Below, piece after piece: positions 6,832-10,754 of a DNA stretch of 10,754 nucleotides. Source of the DNA: Ignavibacteriales bacterium (lineage in GTDB: Bacteria; Bacteroidota; Ignavibacteria; Ignavibacteriales; Ignavibacteriaceae); contig DAIEML010000064.1 of the NCBI GenBank assembly GCA_027349615.1, positions 1 to 10,754 on the forward strand, written 5' to 3'. The position numbers and the translations under genes are program-made. Positions within the stretch are counted from its first letter, which is position 1. Each line of letters opens with the position of its first letter. The notes under the pieces were generated by a model that saw only the letters and a program-made list of their open reading frames with translations, ran no database searches and was not told where the DNA came from.

Positions 6832-7629
6832 TTGAGTAAATTATTATCTTGGCTTTTAGAAAAACTAAAACAAAGAGAAGAAAAAAATAAAACCAAATAT
6901 ATCTCACGACTTCTCACTCCGGAAAAGTTTAGCGAGTTGGAAAAAATTATCGGATTCAGTATTAAAAATAGAACTTATTTTATACAAGCTTTAATGCACA
7001 GATCATTTCTAGAACATAATACTGGATATGATGTTTCAAATGAAAGATTAGAATTTTTAGGAGATTCGATTTTAAATCTTGCTGTTGCAGAATATCTTTA
7101 TGAAGAATTTCCAGATAAGAACGAAGGATTTTTGACAAAAGTTAGAGCGAAATTAGTAAACAGACTTGCTTTAGCTGATGCTGCTGATGGAATAAATTTA
7201 GCAAGCTTTTTATTAATAAGTAAAAACTTATCAAACAATTTTAAAAATAGTTCAAGAACCGTTTTAGCAGATGCATTTGAGGCATTAATTGGTGCAATAT
7301 ATCTTGATAATGGATTAGGCGCAGCAAAAAATTTTATTGAACGAGCATTAATTGATTCAAATATGAAGGAAGGAGTTTATTTAATTGATGAGAATTTTAA
7401 AAGTCAGCTTTTAGAATACACTCAAGCAAATAAAATTGAAAATCCTATCTATAGTGTAATTAAGGAAGAAGGCCCTCAGCACAATAGAACTTTTACTGTT
7501 CATGTTACAATTAACAATGTTGAATATGGGATTGGTAAAGGGAAAAACAAAAAATCTGCAGAACAAAATGCTGCTCACGATGCTTTATATAATTTGATGA
7601 AAGAAAATTCAATAGATTCCGCTAATTAA
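6832..7629 (+). CDS. rnc: Ribonuclease III, TTG start
   Basis: Double-strand-specific endoribonuclease that processes rRNA precursors and structured mRNAs. The 265 residues comprise an N-terminal extension of about 30 residues, the endonuclease domain (about 35-180) and a C-terminal double-stranded RNA-binding domain (about 187-257). The signature ERLEFLGDSIL is at 71-81. The metal-binding acidic residues are in place: E71, E74, D78, and D147 and E150 in LADAFEALIGA. The RNA-binding domain shows NFKSQLLEYTQ (188-198) and KKSAEQNAAHDAL (240-252). The start is TTG with a well-placed GAGGA; the next Met (55) would delete part of the catalytic domain. It begins 2 bases after the fabF stop. rnc after fabF is a recurrent arrangement. 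Confidence 0.96.
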   Translation: MSKLLSWLLEKLKQREEKNKTKYISRLLTPEKFSELEKIIGFSIKNRTYFIQALMHRSFLEHNTGYDVSNERLEFLGDSILNLAVAEYLYEEFPDKNEGFLTKVRAKLVNRLALADAADGINLASFLLISKNLSNNFKNSSRTVLADAFEALIGAIYLDNGLGAAKNFIERALIDSNMKEGVYLIDENFKSQLLEYTQANKIENPIYSVIKEEGPQHNRTFTVHVTINNVEYGIGKGKNKKSAEQNAAHDALYNLMKENSIDSAN

Positions 7630-7653
7630 TCTTTATATCAAAATTTAGTAGCA

Positions 7654-7690
7654 AAACTTTTTACAAGTATAAAAGTTTATTTATTTTTTA
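7654..7690 (+). terminator. Weak AT-rich inverted repeat after rnc, possible terminator
   Basis: AAACTTTT (7654-7661) and AAAAGTTT (7671-7678) form an 8-pair stem with a 9-base loop, followed by ATTTATTTTTTA. The position, 24 bases after the rnc stop, and the trailing T-run suit a terminator. With a single G-C pair the stem is weak. The TTTACA within the repeat (7660-7665) followed by TATTTT at 7682-7687 could equally be part of a gcvP promoter. Confidence 0.3.
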
Positions 7691-7729
7691 TAAACAAATT
7701 ACAATTTTTTTTGAAAGCGCAGTTCTTTT

Positions 7730-10624
7730 ATGAATAATTTGAATAACACAGACCAATTTGTAAACAGGCATGTTGGACCAAACGCTGAAGAAATAAATCA
7801 GATGCTTCAGAAAATCGGTGTACGAACACTCGATCAATTAATTGATGAAACAATTCCATCTAAAATTAGATTAACAAATGAACTAAAATTAGATGAACCT
7901 TTAAGTGAAAATGAATTTCTTGATAGTTTAAGAAAAGTTGCGAAAATAAATAAAATTTTCAAATCATATATCGGCTTGGGATATCATCCAGCAATTACAC
8001 CTGCAGTAATTCAAAGAAATGTTTTGGAAAATCCAGGCTGGTATACACAATACACACCATACCAAGCAGAGATTTCACAAGGAAGATTGGAAGCTTTGAT
8101 TAATTTTCAAACTATGATAATTGATTTAACTGGATTAAAAATAGCAAATGCATCTTTGCTTGACGAAGGAACTGCTGCAGCAGAAGCAATGTCAATGTTT
8201 TATTCAAATAGAAAAAATGAAAAATTAAATTCAAATATATTTTTTGTATCAGAAGAATGTCTTCCTCAAACAATTGATGTATTAAAGACACGTGCTGTTC
8301 CGTTAGGAATTGAATTGCAAATTGGCGATCATAAAAAGATTGAATTGAACGATAAAATTTTTGGAATACTTCTTCAATATCCATCAGCTAATGGTGAGAT
8401 TTATGATTACAAAGATTTAATTGAACTAGCTCATCAAAAAAATATTTATTCTGTAGTTGCTGCGGATTTATTAAGCCTTGCAATTCTAATTCCTCCCGGT
8501 GAGTTTGGAGCTGACGCGGCTGTTGGAAATACACAAAGATTTGGTGTGCCTATGGGTTACGGAGGTCCACATGCTGCTTACTTTGCAACCAAAGAGGAAT
8601 TTAAAAGAGTTATTCCCGGAAGAATAATTGGAATATCTATTGACGCTAATGGTAATAATGCATACAGAATGGCACTTCAAACTAGAGAGCAGCATATAAG
8701 GAGAGAAAAAGCAACTAGCAACATCTGTACATCTCAAGTACTTTTAGCAATTATGGCTGGAATGTACGCTGTTTATCACGGCGCAGAAGGAATTCGCTTA
8801 ATTGCTGAACGAATTCAAAAACTTACTCAGTTTTTAGATAGGTCTCTAAAAAAATTAGGATTCAATCTAATAAATAAAAATTACTTTGATACTCTAACAG
8901 TAATATTAGATGAGAATGCTAAAGGTGAAATTGAAACAATTAAAAATTCAGCCATATTGAATGAAATCAATTTTAGGTATGCAAAAAATTCAATTGGTAT
9001 TTCGTTAAATGAAACTACTAGCTTTAAAGATGTAGTCGAAATAATTTTAATTTTTGCAAAAGCAAAAAATAAAAATTTGAATGAAAGTGAAATCAATAAC
9101 CTAAGTGAAAACTTAGAAATAAATTTCCCAGAAAACCTTAAAAGAAAAACTGATTATTTAACACATCCGGTTTTCAATTCTTATCATTCAGAAACAGAAA
9201 TGATGAGATATTTAAAAAGATTAGAGAACAAGGATCTTTCATTAGTCCACTCAATGATTCCGCTTGGTTCCTGTACTATGAAATTGAATGCTGCTGTTGA
9301 GATGATGGGAATTACTTGGCCGGAATTCTGTAACATCCATCCATTTGCACCCAAAAATCAAGCTGAAGGTTACGCTAAAATATTTCACGAACTTGAAAAA
9401 GATTTGTGTGAAATAACAGGATTTGCTGCTGTTTCTTTTCAACCGAATTCTGGTGCGCAAGGAGAATTTTCAGGACTTATGGTTATTAGAAATTATCTGC
9501 AAAGCAAAGGCGAAGTAAATCGTAATGTTGTCGTTATTCCTTCGTCGGCTCATGGAACTAATCCTGCAAGCGCGGTAATGGCTGGAATGAAAGTAGTTGT
9601 TGTGAATTGCGATGAACGCGGAAATGTTGATCTAAATGATTTGAGAAAAAAAGCCGATGAAAATAGAAATAATCTTGCCGCTTTAATGATAACTTATCCA
9701 TCTACTCATGGAGTATTTGAAGAAGAAATAAAAGAAATCTGTTCGATAATTCATATCAACGGCGGCCAAGTTTATATGGATGGTGCGAACATGAATGCTC
9801 AAGTTGGATTAACTAGTCCGGCAACAATTGGAGCAGATGTTTGTCATCTAAATTTACATAAAACATTTTGTATCCCTCACGGCGGCGGCGGTCCGGGAAT
9901 GGGACCAATTGCAGTTGCGTCGCATTTAGTACCATTTCTTCCAAATCATTCTGTTGTAAATTTAGGGCATGAACTAGGTATGACTGCTGTTTCTTCAGGT
10001 CCTTGGGGAAGTGCGGATATATTAATTATTTCATATTCTTACATTAAGATGATGGGAAGTAAAGGACTGACAAAAGCATCAATTACTGCAATTTTAAATG
10101 CAAATTATATTAAATCTAAGCTTCAACCTTACTTCAAAGTTTTATATACCGGAAGTAAAGGAAAAGTTGCGCATGAATTAATTTTTGATATGCGAGATTT
10201 CAAAACAAGTGCTCATATTGAAGTTGAAGATATTGCAAAAAGATTAATGGATTACGGTTATCATGCACCAACAGTTTCATTTCCAGTTGCTGGAACTTTA
10301 ATGGTTGAGCCGACAGAAAGTGAATCTAAATCTGAACTTGATAAATTTTGTGATGCACTAATTTCAATTCACCAAGAAATTAAAGAAATAGAAAGTGGAA
10401 TTGCTGATCCAAATGATAACGTTTTAAAGAACGCACCGCATACTGCCGGGTCTGTAATTTCTGATAATTGGAATCATAAATACTCACGCGAAAAAGCTGC
10501 ATATCCGACTTCATGGACTCGATTAAATAAATTTTGGCCAAGTGTTGGTAGAATTAATAATGCTTATGGAGATCGAAATTTAGTTTGTAGCTGTTTACCT
10601 GTTTCTGATTATATTGAAAAATAG
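7730..10624 (+). CDS. gcvP: Glycine dehydrogenase (decarboxylating), P-protein
   Basis: PLP-dependent P-protein of the glycine cleavage system; it decarboxylates glycine and passes the aminomethyl group to lipoylated GcvH. The 964 residues contain both homologous halves in one chain (E. coli has 957), unlike the split GcvPA/GcvPB form. The N-terminus shows FVNRHVGP (10-17) and the inactive half carries [14 protein letters not shown] (141-154) and [12 protein letters not shown] (272-283). The catalytic half has [10 protein letters not shown] (511-520), [10 protein letters not shown] (606-615), [10 protein letters not shown] (684-693), the PLP lysine K711 in LHKTFCIPH and the GGGGPGMGP loop (718-726). 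No frameshift is visible. No Shine-Dalgarno is seen. The 100-base upstream gap suggests its own promoter. gcvT and gcvH are not in the window. Confidence 0.97.
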   Translation: MNNLNNTDQFVNRHVGPNAEEINQMLQKIGVRTLDQLIDETIPSKIRLTNELKLDEPLSENEFLDSLRKVAKINKIFKSYIGLGYHPAITPAVIQRNVLENPGWYTQYTPYQAEISQGRLEALINFQTMIIDLTGLKIANASLLDEGTAAAEAMSMFYSNRKNEKLNSNIFFVSEECLPQTIDVLKTRAVPLGIELQIGDHKKIELNDKIFGILLQYPSANGEIYDYKDLIELAHQKNIYSVVAADLLSLAILIPPGEFGADAAVGNTQRFGVPMGYGGPHAAYFATKEEFKRVIPGRIIGISIDANGNNAYRMALQTREQHIRREKATSNICTSQVLLAIMAGMYAVYHGAEGIRLIAERIQKLTQFLDRSLKKLGFNLINKNYFDTLTVILDENAKGEIETIKNSAILNEINFRYAKNSIGISLNETTSFKDVVEIILIFAKAKNKNLNESEINNLSENLEINFPENLKRKTDYLTHPVFNSYHSETEMMRYLKRLENKDLSLVHSMIPLGSCTMKLNAAVEMMGITWPEFCNIHPFAPKNQAEGYAKIFHELEKDLCEITGFAAVSFQPNSGAQGEFSGLMVIRNYLQSKGEVNRNVVVIPSSAHGTNPASAVMAGMKVVVVNCDERGNVDLNDLRKKADENRNNLAALMITYPSTHGVFEEEIKEICSIIHINGGQVYMDGANMNAQVGLTSPATIGADVCHLNLHKTFCIPHGGGGPGMGPIAVASHLVPFLPNHSVVNLGHELGMTAVSSGPWGSADILIISYSYIKMMGSKGLTKASITAILNANYIKSKLQPYFKVLYTGSKGKVAHELIFDMRDFKTSAHIEVEDIAKRLMDYGYHAPTVSFPVAGTLMVEPTESESKSELDKFCDALISIHQEIKEIESGIADPNDNVLKNAPHTAGSVISDNWNHKYSREKAAYPTSWTRLNKFWPSVGRINNAYGDRNLVCSCLPVSDYIEK

Positions 10625-10641
10625 TATTTCTTTTTCTAATT

Positions 10642-10685
10642 GCAACATATTCTTTTAGAATGTGCTGCTTTTAATTTTAATTTTT
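10642..10685 (+). terminator. Rho-independent terminator after gcvP
   Basis: CATATTC (10646-10652) pairs with GAATGTG (10658-10664) through one G-U pair, with a 5-base loop. An outer GCA/TGC (10642-10644 with 10666-10668) adds three pairs across a single A-C mismatch. A T-rich run TTTTAATTTTAATTTTT follows directly. It lies 17 bases after the gcvP stop, the expected position for the end of that transcript. Confidence 0.65.
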
Positions 10686-10714
10686 CACCACTTTATAAAT
10701 TTCATCTTGCCCTA

Positions 10715-10734
10715 ATGATAAAATATTTTATCAT
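10715..10734. repeat. Perfect 20-base palindrome
   Basis: The half-site ATGATAAAAT is followed immediately by its exact reverse complement ATTTTATCAT. As RNA it could form an 8-pair stem with an ATAT loop. It lies in the last 40 bases of the window, after the gcvP terminator, with no gene visible around it. It could be an operator for a gene beyond the window or the stem of a terminator for a gene coming from the other side. The AT-rich context lowers the significance of the match. Confidence 0.5.
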
Positions 10735-10754
10735 AAACATTGTATTACTAATAG

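Noticed and set aside
7630..7729. Glycine riboswitch upstream of gcvP
   Set aside because: Glycine riboswitches often precede gcv genes, but this gap is only 100 bases, very AT-rich, and shows none of the G-rich conserved helices of that aptamer.
8112..8384. Antisense open frame inside gcvP, and similar ones within yceD, fabH, fabD, fabF and elsewhere in gcvP
   Set aside because: They lie opposite strong, motif-complete genes, have low-complexity or hydrophobic shadow-like translations, no recognisable domains and no ribosome binding sites.
7730..10624. gcvP as a fusion or unusual two-domain protein
   Set aside because: The two similar halves are the normal single-chain P-protein architecture, with length close to the E. 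coli protein and an intact lysine motif.
10625..10754. Start of another gene on either strand at the right edge
   Set aside because: Only very short open frames are present, for example a minus-strand ATG that meets a stop after a few codons; the stretch is better explained by a terminator hairpin and a palindrome.

Overview
This AT-rich window (about one third G+C by eye) is chromosomal housekeeping DNA. All eleven genes are on the + strand and all appear intact. Ten of them form a tightly packed ribosomal-protein / fatty-acid-synthesis cluster: yceD (DUF177), rpmF, plsX, fabH, fabD, a cysteine-rich DUF3109/YkgJ-like gene, fabG, acpP, fabF and rnc. After a gap of 100 bases comes a single-chain gcvP, which ends in front of a terminator-like hairpin.

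The gene order with rnc at the end, the one-polypeptide glycine decarboxylase, the patchy use of Shine-Dalgarno sites and a Bacteroidota-like promoter in the leader together suggest the Bacteroidota/Chlorobiota/Ignavibacteriota group. An Ignavibacteria-like organism fits best. This is an inference from gene order and general sequence character, not from a database search.

Layout. Positions 1-103 are a leader with a plausible promoter. Positions 104-1854 hold yceD, rpmF and plsX. Positions 1867-3843 hold fabH and fabD; fabD starts with TTG. Positions 3843-4457 hold the cysteine-rich gene, overlapping fabD by 1 base and fabG by 4 bases. Positions 4454-6829 hold fabG, acpP and fabF, with a clear hairpin between acpP and fabF. 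Positions 6832-7629 hold rnc, also starting with TTG. Positions 7630-7729 are a spacer with an AT-rich inverted repeat. Positions 7730-10624 hold gcvP. Positions 10625-10754 hold a terminator-like hairpin and a perfect 20-base palindrome, with no gene seen.

How the genes work together. FabD loads malonyl groups onto the acyl carrier protein AcpP. FabH starts chains from acetyl-CoA or branched acyl-CoA, FabF elongates them and FabG performs the first reduction. PlsX passes finished acyl chains from acyl-ACP to phosphate for phospholipid synthesis. The dehydratase (FabZ), enoyl reductase and acetyl-CoA carboxylase are not in the window. YceD and L32 connect ribosome production to the lipid operon. 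RNase III processes rRNA and mRNA. GcvP belongs to the glycine cleavage system and is probably a separate transcription unit.

The one unexpected member is the cysteine-rich gene between fabD and fabG. The rest is conserved core biology, and I see no mobile element, CRISPR array, tRNA, rRNA or defence system.
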